Source: an uncultured Pelagibacteraceae bacterium (GTDB lineage Bacteria; Pseudomonadota; Alphaproteobacteria; Pelagibacterales; AG-422-B15). From it: a DNA stretch of 64,000 bases. A model generated the notes under the pieces. It had not been told where the DNA came from. It made no database searches and worked only from the letters and a program-made list of their open reading frames with translations. A program made the position numbers and the translations under genes. The stretch lies in assembly GCA_902614655.1 (NCBI GenBank), contig CACMLX010000002.1:94723-158722 (forward strand). The letters are read 5' to 3'. Below are positions 17,453 to 26,041 of the stretch, one piece after another (position 1 is the stretch's first letter; the number at the start of each line of letters is the position of its first letter).

Positions 17453-17746
17453 ATGTATGTAATGTTGACACAAAAACTTTCTAAAGGCTTTAAGTCATGG
17501 AAAGATATGGTTCATGAAAATAAACATAAACTAGAGGGCTTTAAAGGCAGAATTATATTTGCTGGATCTCATGCTGAAGATGATAACTCGATGGTAGTTA
17601 TTATGCATTATGACGATAAAGAAGGACTTATGGCTTTTAAAAACGATGAAGAATTAACTAAAGCCAGGCAAGAGGCAGGAGCTTTAACTGAGACAACGGT
17701 GATGACAGTTATGACTGAAGATGCCCTCTTAAATTTTCCAAGCTAA
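17453..17746 (+). CDS. Small protein, likely dimeric alpha/beta barrel
   Basis: A 97-residue protein beginning MYVMLTQKLSKGFKSWKDMVHENKHKLEGFKGRI, with IFAGSHAEDDNSMVVIMHYDD in the middle and a C-terminal strand TTVMTVMTED. The strand-helix-strand order suits a dimeric alpha/beta barrel. No named family recognised. It closes the five-gene cluster and converges with the gene at 17751, four bases apart. Confidence 0.75.
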   Translation: MYVMLTQKLSKGFKSWKDMVHENKHKLEGFKGRIIFAGSHAEDDNSMVVIMHYDDKEGLMAFKNDEELTKARQEAGALTETTVMTVMTEDALLNFPS

Positions 17747-17750
17747 AATT

Positions 17751-17978
17751 TTAATTGGCTGCAAGTTGAAAGGAATTATCTTCTCTGCAGCCAGTGCCAA
17801 TCGATAAACCAAGTTCTTTTATCTCGCTTTCTGAATATTTAGCCTCATCTAAATTATTTAAAACAGCCAAATTTCGATCAATACAACTCTTGTGCGGTGA
17901 AGGGACAAGAGATGTAAAAAAAATGACAAAAACGAAAAGCGCGAATGCTAATGGAACTAAGCCGTATCTATTTATCAT
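17751..17978 (-). CDS. Small membrane-anchored protein with two cysteines
   Basis: A 75-residue protein with an N-terminal membrane segment (residues 8-25) and a short, probably periplasmic part with two cysteines (HKSCIDRN and GTGCRED) that may form a disulfide. Its ATG overlaps the stop of the upstream DUF1192 gene by four bases, which supports it as a real gene. The overlapping plus-strand frame at 17794-17985 is a shadow. Function unknown. Confidence 0.65.
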   Translation of the reverse strand: MINRYGLVPLAFALFVFVIFFTSLVPSPHKSCIDRNLAVLNNLDEAKYSESEIKELGLSIGTGCREDNSFQLAAN

Positions 17979-18172
17979 TTTTTGAATAAACTCTCGGCAT
18001 TTAGACGATCTTTTTCTTTAGATGAAATATAGTTTTCAGCCCTCTTAATTTCTGCATTAAGCTCTATAATATACTCTTTGAGTTCTTCTATACTCAATGT
18101 ATCAAAATCAATTTCTTTTGGCTTAATAATTGGCTCTAAATCATCTGTATCCATTAAAGATGAGTGTTTCAT
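17975..18172 (-). CDS. DUF1192 protein
   Basis: A 65-residue protein matching DUF1192: an acidic N terminus with MDTDDLEP, then DTLSIEELKEYIIELNAEIKRAENYISSKEKDRLNAESLFKK, a coiled coil ending in the usual LFKK. The family is nearly restricted to alphaproteobacteria, which supports the taxonomic reading. Many relatives start at the equivalent of the second Met, so the true start may be 18154. It is divergent from the methyltransferase gene and overlaps the following small gene by ATGA. Confidence 0.85.
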   Translation of the reverse strand: MKHSSLMDTDDLEPIIKPKEIDFDTLSIEELKEYIIELNAEIKRAENYISSKEKDRLNAESLFKK

Positions 18173-18199
18173 TTTTTTGGCAACTTGTTAAGATTAAAT

Positions 18200-19303
18200 A
18201 TGGCAGAAGAGGTCCGTTTCTTTGACAATCGACAGAGATATTTATTATTTGTAACAACTACAAATGAAAAGGCAGTAATAGCTGAAAAGCTATCTCATAT
18301 CATTAATGAATTGAAACCAATAAAACCAGCTCTAAAAATATTTGATGCTGGTGTAGGTGATGGAGCAGTGTTAATGAATGTACTTCGAATTGCTCATCAA
18401 AAATTTCCAACTGTTCCTTTTTATGTTTCTTGCAAAGATGTAAGCATGGAAGATGCAAGAATTACAATTGAAAAACTAGCTGATAGATTTGTTGAACATC
18501 CAAATATGGTTTTTACAATATCTAATTTACACTACTCTGAGGCTGGGTATCTCAAATCAAATAACCAGTCTAAGCAACAAAATATGAACTGGAGTAGCAT
18601 TGCATTAGATGGTGACTCTTCATTTGGTTTCTATGAGCAATTAAGACAGTTGGGCCCACTTTTAAAAGAAAATTGGAGAGTTGAAGAAAATAAGCAGGGA
18701 AATACAACTTATGAAAATCCATCTGTAATTTGCATATATAGAAAAGATCACGAATTCACGCTTGATCAAATAATTCCATCTAAAAACGAGTCTATTAATG
18801 AATTTGATTTAGTTATTGTCTCACAAGCATATCGCTCACGAGCAAGTGTTGAAAAAAAAGTTAATAATGTAATTAAACCAATGACTAATTTACTTGCTCC
18901 AAATGGGAAAATGGTCGCTTTTCATTCGTATGGAAATGATCCTGGTCTAAATGCAATTAATCAACTTTGGCCAGATGAAAATCCATTTCCAAATAAAGGT
19001 CATGACATTATTAAGTATATGAAAAATAATTTAGGTGATGACTTAAATAGCAAAATTCATTTCAGAGAACCTGAAATTTTTGAATACAATCTCAGATCTC
19101 AACCTAATGAGATAAATAGCGGTATTGCGACATCACTAGTATTTTCAGCGTGGAATGCCTGTACTTATGTTGCTCAAATAAGTGATCAAATGGTTAAGGA
19201 AAAAGAAGCTGATCAAAGTTATATTAAATGTATTGAAGACACAATTCGTGATCATGATGGATTATGGTTTTATGACGAAATGCTAGTGGCTGACCGAAAA
19301 TAA
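18200..19303 (+). CDS. Predicted SAM-dependent methyltransferase
   Basis: A protein of about 367 residues. The segment ALKIFDAGVGDGAVLMNVLRIA resembles motif I of SAM-dependent methyltransferases, followed by a second strand PFYVSCKDVS. A later segment, FDLVIVSQAYRSRASVEKKVNNVI, is where a class I methyltransferase would place motif IV, and NGKMVAFHSYG resembles motif VI. The substrate is unknown. The ORF track starts 36 bp upstream; ATG 18200 avoids overlap with the divergent DUF1192 gene and gives MAEEVRFFDNRQRYL. Confidence 0.75.
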   Translation: MAEEVRFFDNRQRYLLFVTTTNEKAVIAEKLSHIINELKPIKPALKIFDAGVGDGAVLMNVLRIAHQKFPTVPFYVSCKDVSMEDARITIEKLADRFVEHPNMVFTISNLHYSEAGYLKSNNQSKQQNMNWSSIALDGDSSFGFYEQLRQLGPLLKENWRVEENKQGNTTYENPSVICIYRKDHEFTLDQIIPSKNESINEFDLVIVSQAYRSRASVEKKVNNVIKPMTNLLAPNGKMVAFHSYGNDPGLNAINQLWPDENPFPNKGHDIIKYMKNNLGDDLNSKIHFREPEIFEYNLRSQPNEINSGIATSLVFSAWNACTYVAQISDQMVKEKEADQSYIKCIEDTIRDHDGLWFYDEMLVADRK

Positions 19304-19339
19304 ATATTGAATTTCTCATAAGTAATTTATATCAGTAGT

Positions 19340-19858
19340 ATGTTATCTTCTTTAATAGTGGGAGCTGGATGCTTTTGGGGCGTTGAAGTCTTATATGAAC
19401 AGATGCCTGGTGTTATCAATGCAACATCAGGTTATTCTGGTGGTCATTTAGATAATCCAAGATATGAGGATGTTTTAACTGGTAAGACAGGTCACGTTGA
19501 AGTGGTCAAGATTGATTATGATAGCAGTGAAGTTACTTTTAATGAGTTGATTGATACATTTTTTATTATTCATGATCCTACAACCTTAAATCGTCAAGGT
19601 CCTGATATTGGGGAGCAATATAAATCTATACTTTTTTATAATAGCGAGGATGAAAAAGAAATCATTGAGAGTAAAATTGAAAAAATAGATTTATCAGGCA
19701 AGTTTGAAAATCCAATAGTCACAGAGGTCACAGAAACTGTAGAATTTTATCCTGCAGAAGATTACCATCAAGATTATGCAGTGAAGACAGGGAAGTTATG
19801 TTATCAGCAACTTTATGTTATGTACAATTATTCGCCAATACCAGCTGCAACACCATAA
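19340..19858 (+). CDS. msrA: Methionine-S-sulfoxide reductase
   Basis: Reduces methionine-S-sulfoxide in proteins. The catalytic GCFWG is at residues 10-14, with TSGYSGGHLDNPRYEDVLTGKTGHVEVVKIDYD and FFIIHDPTTLNRQGPDIGEQYKS as family motifs, and FYPAEDYHQDY near the C terminus. The length (172) is normal for the short form. No signal peptide, so it acts in the cytoplasm, in contrast to the msrB copy in the suf operon. It converges with the zincin-like gene, one base apart. Confidence 0.96.
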   Translation: MLSSLIVGAGCFWGVEVLYEQMPGVINATSGYSGGHLDNPRYEDVLTGKTGHVEVVKIDYDSSEVTFNELIDTFFIIHDPTTLNRQGPDIGEQYKSILFYNSEDEKEIIESKIEKIDLSGKFENPIVTEVTETVEFYPAEDYHQDYAVKTGKLCYQQLYVMYNYSPIPAATP

Positions 19859-19859
19859 C

Positions 19860-20744
19860 TTATTTTTTTGAAAAAGTAGGCAGTTGAGGATTGCTGACTG
19901 TTGGAAGTACATACCTGCTTTTTGCAATATCTAAACAATTTTCATTATCGTGATTATAATAATTTGAACTTTTAAAATCTAAATGTTTAGCCTTATCATA
20001 CGTTTTATTCGATTGTACACTGTACATTATATCCCCAGGTATTGATAAGTGTCCCCCGATGCCATCGTTAATTGTACCTTCATCTTTAAAAACTAGATGA
20101 TCTTCGGCGCACTGTGGTACGGCCCCTAAAACATGAAGGATTTCATGAAGAGCAGCTTTAGCAGTTTCATTAAATTCAGGTTTAAAACCACCATTGTTTT
20201 CTATACATGATCCGCTTCTTTTTCCGGGGTAATAAAGAGCCGCCGTGTTGGCTGTTACACCTTCTGTTGCATAACTTGGAAGTTGAGAAGACGCACAAAC
20301 ATCTCTATTAGAGCCACCATAGATGATGAAATAAACTTTTTTTGGATCATTAAAGCCAAATCGACTTATTGCAGGCTGTAATACATTGACTGCCTGAATT
20401 CCATGCTTGGATATTTCATCATCACTAAGATCCAGTCTTAAAAAGGTTATATCAATTTTATTATCATCTTTACGATCAAATTTAAGATTTTGGCCGTCTG
20501 TAAATAATCTATCTTTAGTTTTTGAATTAAACCATTTGTCGATTTGATACATTAACATGCTTATTTTGCTATCAAGATCATAGCCTTTATCAACCCCATC
20601 TTTTGGCAGAACATACATAACATGAATATTATAACCATCATCAACGTCAGGAAGATCAGTAAAGTTTCTTCCTGGTTTTTCATCTGAAAACACAGCTGAA
20701 GCTAAAAAAAAACTTATTATAGTATAGCTAATTAATATACGCAT
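19860..20744 (-). CDS. Secreted zincin-like protein (HExxH, possible Met-turn)
   Basis: A 294-residue protein with a signal peptide (residues 1-20, ending AVFS). A zinc-protease motif ALHEILHVLGAVPQ lies near residue 195 and a possible Met-turn GDIMYS about 40 residues further on. This is the metzincin order (HExxHxxG then Met), but the third zinc ligand does not sit at the usual HExxHxxGxxH position, where a proline is found; CAEDH shortly after could supply it. Cysteines suggest disulfides, as in exported proteins. I do not recognise a named family. It is divergent from the ammonia-lyase gene with 29 bases between the starts. Confidence 0.7.
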   Translation of the reverse strand: MRILISYTIISFFLASAVFSDEKPGRNFTDLPDVDDGYNIHVMYVLPKDGVDKGYDLDSKISMLMYQIDKWFNSKTKDRLFTDGQNLKFDRKDDNKIDITFLRLDLSDDEISKHGIQAVNVLQPAISRFGFNDPKKVYFIIYGGSNRDVCASSQLPSYATEGVTANTAALYYPGKRSGSCIENNGGFKPEFNETAKAALHEILHVLGAVPQCAEDHLVFKDEGTINDGIGGHLSIPGDIMYSVQSNKTYDKAKHLDFKSSNYYNHDNENCLDIAKSRYVLPTVSNPQLPTFSKK

Positions 20745-20773
20745 ATTTTTGAATCTGATATGTTTTTTGTTTA

Positions 20774-21844
20774 ATGAGAAAGTTTATTACAAATCCATAT
20801 TTTAAAAAAGGACTTCCAGGAGACAATGGTATTGATCCTGTTAGTACAGATGTTGAGGCTGTAAAAAAGCTTTTGAGTTTGTGTCCCAAAGCGGCTGAAA
20901 CACCTTTAGCATTATCAGCCAAATTAAGTAATGAATTAGGTATTAAAAAATTATGGTTAAAGGATGAAAGAGACCGAATGGGCCTCGGAAGCTTTAAGGC
21001 TCTTGGTGCAGCGTTTGTAATTGCAAGTGATGCTGCAGAAAATTTAAAATCTTTCAGTAAGGATGCAAAATGGAGTTCGGCTCTAAATGGAAAAACTTAT
21101 ATATCAGCAAGTGCAGGTAATCATGGCATTTCTCTAGCGGCTGGCGCAAGAATATTTGGAGCAAAGGCAGTAATTTATTTATCTAAAAATGTCCCTTCAA
21201 GCTTTGCAGATAAAATTAGAAGTTTTGGTGCAGAGGTTGTTGTATGCGGCAATGATTATGAAGAAAGTTTAGAGGGTGCCAAGCAAGAAGCTGAAAAAAA
21301 CGGTTGGATGCTTTTATCAGATGTGACCTGGGATGGATACGATCATGGCTTGCGTGTTATGCAAGGATATTTAGTTCTTGCAGATGAAGCTTGTGCAAGC
21401 TGCGATGAACCTCCAACTCACATATTTTTACAAGCAGGAGTAGGAGGTTTCCCTGCATCCATTGCAACTTATATGAGAAAATATTTTGGCAATGATCCAA
21501 AAATAATAATTGTCGAACCTACAAAGGCTCCAGTTTTGCTTGAGTCTATAAATAAGGGAGAAGCTGTAACTGTCACAGGTGGTGTTTCTAATATGGGACG
21601 CTTAGATTGTAAAAGCCCCTCGACAAGGGCGCTATCATCGCTTGCAATTACTTGTACAAATTTCATGACAATCGAAGATGAAGATGCTGATATTGGAGTT
21701 GAAGAGCTTAAACAAAATGGATTTGCTACCTCACCATCTGGTGGGGCCGGTTATGCCGCTATCAAAGAAGCAAAAAAATATTCGGATAGCGGAATTGATA
21801 AAAATAGTAAGATTTTAATTATTTTGACTGAAAAGCCGGCTTAA
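20774..21844 (+). CDS. Diaminopropionate ammonia-lyase-like PLP enzyme
   Basis: A 356-residue fold-type II PLP enzyme. The PLP lysine is in GLGSFKALGAA, and the N-terminal order (AETPLALSAKLSNELGIKKLWLKDER) matches the diaminopropionate ammonia-lyase group. ISASAGNHGISLAAGA is the cofactor-phosphate and serine/threonine ammonia-lyase motif, and DVTWDGYDHGLRVMQGY is strongly reminiscent of DpaL/YgeX. The family makes pyruvate and ammonia from 2,3-diaminopropionate or D-serine; substrate here is inferred. It is shorter than E. coli DpaL (about 400 residues). Confidence 0.85.
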   Translation: MRKFITNPYFKKGLPGDNGIDPVSTDVEAVKKLLSLCPKAAETPLALSAKLSNELGIKKLWLKDERDRMGLGSFKALGAAFVIASDAAENLKSFSKDAKWSSALNGKTYISASAGNHGISLAAGARIFGAKAVIYLSKNVPSSFADKIRSFGAEVVVCGNDYEESLEGAKQEAEKNGWMLLSDVTWDGYDHGLRVMQGYLVLADEACASCDEPPTHIFLQAGVGGFPASIATYMRKYFGNDPKIIIVEPTKAPVLLESINKGEAVTVTGGVSNMGRLDCKSPSTRALSSLAITCTNFMTIEDEDADIGVEELKQNGFATSPSGGAGYAAIKEAKKYSDSGIDKNSKILIILTEKPA

Positions 21845-21889
21845 TTTTTATTATTGAAAATCTTTCAAAGATTATATTAAATTCATCAA

Positions 21890-23074
21890 ATGATAACAAA
21901 AAGCCTTCTTTCTAAAATTATTAAAACAGGAAACCTTACATGGGTAATGCCGAATGGTGAAATTAACACATACGGCGATGGAACAGGAGATCCTATAAAG
22001 ATAAGAACTACTAATAATTTTTCAGAGATAAAATTATTAATGAACCCATCAATACATTTTGGTGAAAGTTATATGAATGGATCGCTTGTGGTAGAGGAGG
22101 GACGTATTCATGATTTCTTAAAACTAATTTTCGCTAATACGGATGTAGATATTGATCATTGGGTGATGAAGCTCTCAAAAGTAGTTAGAGCAATATCAAA
22201 TAAACTTACTACAAGTAACTATATATCAAAATCAAAACGAAACGTTGCCCATCATTATGATCTATCTGATAAACTCTACGAACTATTTTTAGATCCGGAT
22301 AGACAATATTCTTGTGCCTACTTTAACTCTCCAAATGATACGTTAGAACAGGCTCAAATAAATAAAAAAGAATTAATTTCAAAAAAACTTCTTCTTGAAG
22401 AAAATCAATCAGTCTTAGATATTGGCTGCGGTTGGGGTGGAATGGCAGCACACATTTATAAAAAATCAAATGCAAATGTTGTTGGGGTAACGCTATCTGA
22501 AGAGCAAATTGCTTATGCACAGCAAAGAAAAATCAGAGAAAATTTAGAAAAGGTTGAATATAGATTGCAGGATTACAGAAATGTTAATGAAAAATATGAT
22601 CGAATAGTATCTGTCGGGATGTTTGAACATGTTGGAACGGCTCATTATCAGGAATTTTTTAATAAGGTCTATGATCTTTTAAATGATAGTGGAGTGGCCC
22701 TTATTCATACTATTGGAAGGTTAAACGAGCCAGGTAATACAGACCCATGGATTGATAAATATATTTTTCCTGGTGGATATATTCCCGCTTTAAGTGAAAC
22801 AGTGTCTAGAGTAGAAAAGTCGGGCCTTTCGTTAACGGATGTTCAGGTATTAAGATTTCATTACGCAGAAACTTTAAAAAGATGGAGATATAATTTTTAC
22901 GATAATATTGATAAGGTAAAAGAGATTTACGACGAAAAATTTTGTAGAATGTGGGACTTCTACCTCTCATCTTCTCAAGCTTCCTTTGAAGAATCGACCT
23001 TAGTGGTCTTTCAAATGCAATTATCTAAAAACAAGAAAACTGTTCCAGACTCAAGAAATTATATGTTGACATAA
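21890..23074 (+). CDS. cfa: Cyclopropane-fatty-acyl-phospholipid synthase
   Basis: Adds a methylene bridge from SAM to double bonds of membrane phospholipid acyl chains. The 394-residue protein has the usual N-terminal lipid-binding region (INTYGDGTGDPIKIRTT) and the methyltransferase core with VLDIGCGWGGMAAHIYK (SAM-binding) near residue 178. NVAHHYDLSDKLYELFLDPDRQYSCAYF precedes it, and the YSCAYF is diagnostic. VGMFEHVG and HTIGR follow. The membrane-lipid context includes a fatty acid desaturase 0.9 kb downstream. Confidence 0.95.
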   Translation: MITKSLLSKIIKTGNLTWVMPNGEINTYGDGTGDPIKIRTTNNFSEIKLLMNPSIHFGESYMNGSLVVEEGRIHDFLKLIFANTDVDIDHWVMKLSKVVRAISNKLTTSNYISKSKRNVAHHYDLSDKLYELFLDPDRQYSCAYFNSPNDTLEQAQINKKELISKKLLLEENQSVLDIGCGWGGMAAHIYKKSNANVVGVTLSEEQIAYAQQRKIRENLEKVEYRLQDYRNVNEKYDRIVSVGMFEHVGTAHYQEFFNKVYDLLNDSGVALIHTIGRLNEPGNTDPWIDKYIFPGGYIPALSETVSRVEKSGLSLTDVQVLRFHYAETLKRWRYNFYDNIDKVKEIYDEKFCRMWDFYLSSSQASFEESTLVVFQMQLSKNKKTVPDSRNYMLT

Positions 23075-23096
23075 CCGCCAAATGTTTGGCGGTTAT
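23071..23096. terminator. Bidirectional terminator hairpin between convergent genes
   Basis: Inverted repeat ATAACCGCCAA / TTGGCGGTTAT around a short loop, with GTTTTATTTA following on the plus strand. It overlaps the cfa stop codon and separates cfa from the convergent gene at 23107, so it may serve both. Confidence 0.8.
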
Positions 23097-23106
23097 GTTT
23101 TATTTA

Positions 23107-23814
23107 TTAATTATTAAAAACTAATATTCCTGCGTCAGTTATATTAACGTGTGGTTGCATATTTGCAAACATCCAACGTTGCATTTCCTCACTTGCAAAA
23201 ATATCAAGGCCTTTACCCATATCAATTGGATTAGCAGCGGAGAAGTAGATCATTCCATTTGTTGGAAGAACGTCTTCACCACATAGAGCACACTGCATGG
23301 AGTCAACGAGAACAGGCGCACCCATGTCACTCATCATTTTCTGCATTTCTGGAAAATTGAGTGCAAAATTTATGCCACTTGTTACTTCAACAAATGCAAA
23401 AGCAACTGCTTGTCCTGGAGCTAGATTTGAAACATCACCTATATCTGCATTGTTTGCAAACGTAGTGTTATCTACATCAGTAAAATTCATATCTCCAAAT
23501 GTACTTTCAAACCACTCAGGATTCTGACCAATAAGTGCCTGGGTTGTCATTTGATCCTCATAGCTTTCATAATAAGCATGAACGAAAACAGTATCCAACG
23601 TATCATCACCTCTTATTTTTGTTGATGATCTAAAAGCAGTGTATTTTGCACCGCCTTCCATTGCTTTTTCTTTGAATGCTATCGTAGCTTCAGATACTTC
23701 TTGAGCGTCAACACCTCTTAACTCCCATACATCCATAATAAATGCTTTTGATGGAATAATAGAAAAGGCAAATAAAGCTACAGTAACCATTATTATTTTA
23801 AATAAATTATTCAT
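23107..23814 (-). CDS. Secreted protein of unknown function
   Basis: A 235-residue protein with a signal peptide (residues 1-24, ending PSKA). The mature protein appears to hold two repeats of a small alpha/beta unit: one around VSEATIAFKEKAMEGGAKYTAFR and a second after GQAVAFAFVEVTSGINFALNFPEMQKMMSDMG. A CALCGED motif near residue 180 may bind metal or form a disulfide. A TTAAGGAG ribosome site precedes the ATG. The repeat suggestion is by eye only; I do not recognise a family. Confidence 0.7.
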   Translation of the reverse strand: MNNLFKIIMVTVALFAFSIIPSKAFIMDVWELRGVDAQEVSEATIAFKEKAMEGGAKYTAFRSSTKIRGDDTLDTVFVHAYYESYEDQMTTQALIGQNPEWFESTFGDMNFTDVDNTTFANNADIGDVSNLAPGQAVAFAFVEVTSGINFALNFPEMQKMMSDMGAPVLVDSMQCALCGEDVLPTNGMIYFSAANPIDMGKGLDIFASEEMQRWMFANMQPHVNITDAGILVFNN

Positions 23815-23988
23815 AGAGTTCTCCTTAAAATTTCAATAAATTGTATGAGATCTATCTTTCAAGAATATGATATTTATTACATTTAATAGATAGTGTTATT
23901 AATTAATAACTTTACTAACTATATGTAATAATTAGATTATTCCATGGGGTGTGAAATCTCTAAAATTTTATATATATATATAGTAATA

Positions 23989-24933
23989 ATGACAAAAAAA
24001 TTAACACCATTTTTGAAACCAAATGAGGTTTTATCAGAAACTGAAGTTGATTATTTAAAAGAGAAAAGTAATTTTAAAGGCATTGCCTTATTATTGCATG
24101 CTTGGTTTGTAATTGGTTTATCAATTTTAGTCTACTCATTATTTCCAAATATATTTACTTTTTTTGCTGCAGTTCTTGTAATTGCTGGAAGACAACTCGG
24201 GCTTGCAATATTAATGCATGAAGGAGCACATGGACTAATTACTAACAATACAAAGTTAAATAATAATCTGTCACAATGGATTTGTGCTTTTCCGGTGTGG
24301 TCGGATACTTACGGATACAGACATTACCACTTAGCCCATCATAGAAATACTCAACTTGAAGATGACCCTGACTTAAGTTTATCCAAACCATTTCCTGTAG
24401 AAAAAAAGAGCATGTTAAGAAAAGTGCTGAGAGATATCTTTGGAGTATCAGGCCTTGTTCAAAGATATGAATTGATTTTTAAAACATTACTTAAAAGTGA
24501 TACAAAGAAAAATGACGGAAAGAAAATAAGTGGCTTTGAGTCAAGGAATACACTGTATGGAATATTAATTTCAAATATGATTATATTTTTAATTTTTTGG
24601 ATTTTGGGACAATGGTGGTATTTTTTAGCATTTTGGTTGTTGCCACTTTTCACATTTTTTCAGCTTTTTTTAAGAATTCGAAATATAGCAGAACACGCTG
24701 GTGTAAAATCGAAAAATGACTTTAATAATGCACGTACTACGTATGCAAATATTATAGAAAGAGCCTTTGTTGCTCCATATTACGTAAATTACCATCTTGA
24801 GCATCACTTATTCATGTTTGTTCCATGTTACAAGCTCAAGAAAGCTCACGAGATGATAATTAAGAAACATTCTAATGAAGATCTAGAGATTAAAAGTGGG
24901 TATGTTTCTATGCTTCGTTCTGTATTAATTTAA
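23989..24933 (+). CDS. Fatty acid desaturase
   Basis: A membrane di-iron fatty acid desaturase or related hydroxylase, about 314 residues from the chosen start. The three histidine boxes are visible: HEGAHG, HYHLAHHRN and, near the C terminus, HLEHHLF. Hydrophobic segments flank them (residues 36-70 and 190-220). The ORF track starts 45 bp upstream; ATG 23989 gives MTKKLTPFLKPNE and leaves out a TA-rich stretch that is more likely promoter. The exact substrate is unknown. Confidence 0.9.
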   Translation: MTKKLTPFLKPNEVLSETEVDYLKEKSNFKGIALLLHAWFVIGLSILVYSLFPNIFTFFAAVLVIAGRQLGLAILMHEGAHGLITNNTKLNNNLSQWICAFPVWSDTYGYRHYHLAHHRNTQLEDDPDLSLSKPFPVEKKSMLRKVLRDIFGVSGLVQRYELIFKTLLKSDTKKNDGKKISGFESRNTLYGILISNMIIFLIFWILGQWWYFLAFWLLPLFTFFQLFLRIRNIAEHAGVKSKNDFNNARTTYANIIERAFVAPYYVNYHLEHHLFMFVPCYKLKKAHEMIIKKHSNEDLEIKSGYVSMLRSVLI

Positions 24934-24946
24934 TTTAATTACTTAA

Positions 24947-25423
24947 ATGACAGTTGATTTTGAGGAAAATATTCTAAAAAAAGCATTTGGTTCTTTTGCA
25001 ACAGGTGTTGCAGTAGCCACCTCACATAAAAGTGGATTTACAATTAATTCATTCGCCTCTTTAAGTTTAAAGCCGCCATTGATTATCTTTAATATTTATA
25101 AGTCTGAAACTGACCATGTAGACTTTTTAAAAAATAATTCATTTGTAATAAATTTTCTTTCAAATGAACAAGAAGAAATATCACGTTTATTTGCTACCAA
25201 AGACCCTGAAAAAGTGAGTAAAACAAGCCATACTATATCATCAAGCAATAATATCATTCTTGATAATACTTTAGGCCACATTGAGTTATCGGTTTATCAA
25301 CAAATTGATATTGCTGATCATGTTTTAGTAATAGGCAAGGTTGAAGATTTAAAAATTGACGACAATAGAAATCCACTTATTTATTATAGAAGTAATTACC
25401 AAACTTTGAATAATGACAATTAA
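24947..25423 (+). CDS. Flavin reductase-like FMN-binding protein
   Basis: A 158-residue protein of the flavin reductase-like domain family (HpaC/RutF type). It begins with the typical FGSFATGVAVATS, then FTINSFASLSLKPPLIIFNI, which contains the FMN-binding pattern, followed by FVINFLSNEQEEISRLFA. It could supply reduced flavin to a two-component monooxygenase. It starts 13 bases after the desaturase, so it may be cotranscribed; a specific partnership is inference. Confidence 0.88.
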   Translation: MTVDFEENILKKAFGSFATGVAVATSHKSGFTINSFASLSLKPPLIIFNIYKSETDHVDFLKNNSFVINFLSNEQEEISRLFATKDPEKVSKTSHTISSSNNIILDNTLGHIELSVYQQIDIADHVLVIGKVEDLKIDDNRNPLIYYRSNYQTLNNDN

Positions 25424-25589
25424 AAAAAATTTATTAATTCTCATTCCAATGTTCTTCCTATTAGGACTTGCAACGCTGAGTCTACTAGAAAAAGACATTG
25501 AAAGTGAAATTTTAATTGAAGGTTCAGGGTGTAGCAGCTGCAGCGGCCCGAAAGCGTTTAAAGTAAAAAATAAGTCAAACGAAAATTAA
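25413..25589 (+). CDS. Small exported peptide with CSSC motif (not in ORF track)
   Basis: A 58-residue frame just below the track cut-off. It starts with ATG 25413 inside the flavin reductase end (11-bp overlap) and encodes MTIKKNLLILIPMFFLLGLATLSLLEK, a signal sequence or membrane anchor, then EGSGCSSCSGPKAF and a basic tail. Overlap with the previous gene and a signal-like N terminus with a CxxC-type pair suggest a real small exported protein. Function unknown. It overlaps the convergent DUF805 gene by four bases. Confidence 0.6.
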   Translation: MTIKKNLLILIPMFFLLGLATLSLLEKDIESEILIEGSGCSSCSGPKAFKVKNKSNEN

Positions 25590-25981
25590 GAGGAGACCTC
25601 TCCGAAATCATTGCTGCCTTCTGTTCCTTTTAAGCACATAAAAAAAATAATAGTAATTATTCCAATAAAAGGAACCAGTACAATCAAAAGCCACCAACCT
25701 GAACGATTTACATCATGCAGTCTTCTTACGTATAGTGCGAAACTTGGAACAATAAAAAGAAAATATAAAAAAATATACATAGGCCCAAGCATTATTGAGT
25801 CTGTTGAATTAGCTAATTCAATACCGACTAGTTGTAATTGAAAGAACATATCAAGCTGCAATCCAACAAAGCCAACAGCTGTTGTGAACAAGTAAAAGTA
25901 CCAAAACTCAGCCCTGTTGGCTCTGGTCTTAAAATCAAAGCATTTCACGAAAGCATTGTTTATTGATTTGAAAAAACTCAT
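25586..25981 (-). CDS. DUF805 membrane protein
   Basis: A 131-residue four-TM protein of the DUF805 (YhaH-type) family. The N terminus shows CFDFKTRANRAEFWYFYLF, which corresponds to the conserved F.GRASR.EFW signature, and YVRRLHDVNRSGWWLL carries the RRLHD.G.SGWW signature. The family's function is unknown. No clear operon partner on this strand. Confidence 0.92.
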   Translation of the reverse strand: MSFFKSINNAFVKCFDFKTRANRAEFWYFYLFTTAVGFVGLQLDMFFQLQLVGIELANSTDSIMLGPMYIFLYFLFIVPSFALYVRRLHDVNRSGWWLLIVLVPFIGIITIIFFMCLKGTEGSNDFGEVSS

Positions 25982-26041
25982 AATGTATTAGACAATTTAA
26001 TTATTTAACCAATTATAACAAAAATAGATATAATCATTCAA

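Noticed and set aside
17794-17985. Plus-strand 63-aa ORF opposite the small two-cysteine protein.
   Set aside because: The minus-strand frame has a signal-anchor and ATGA coupling to DUF1192; this one is its shadow.
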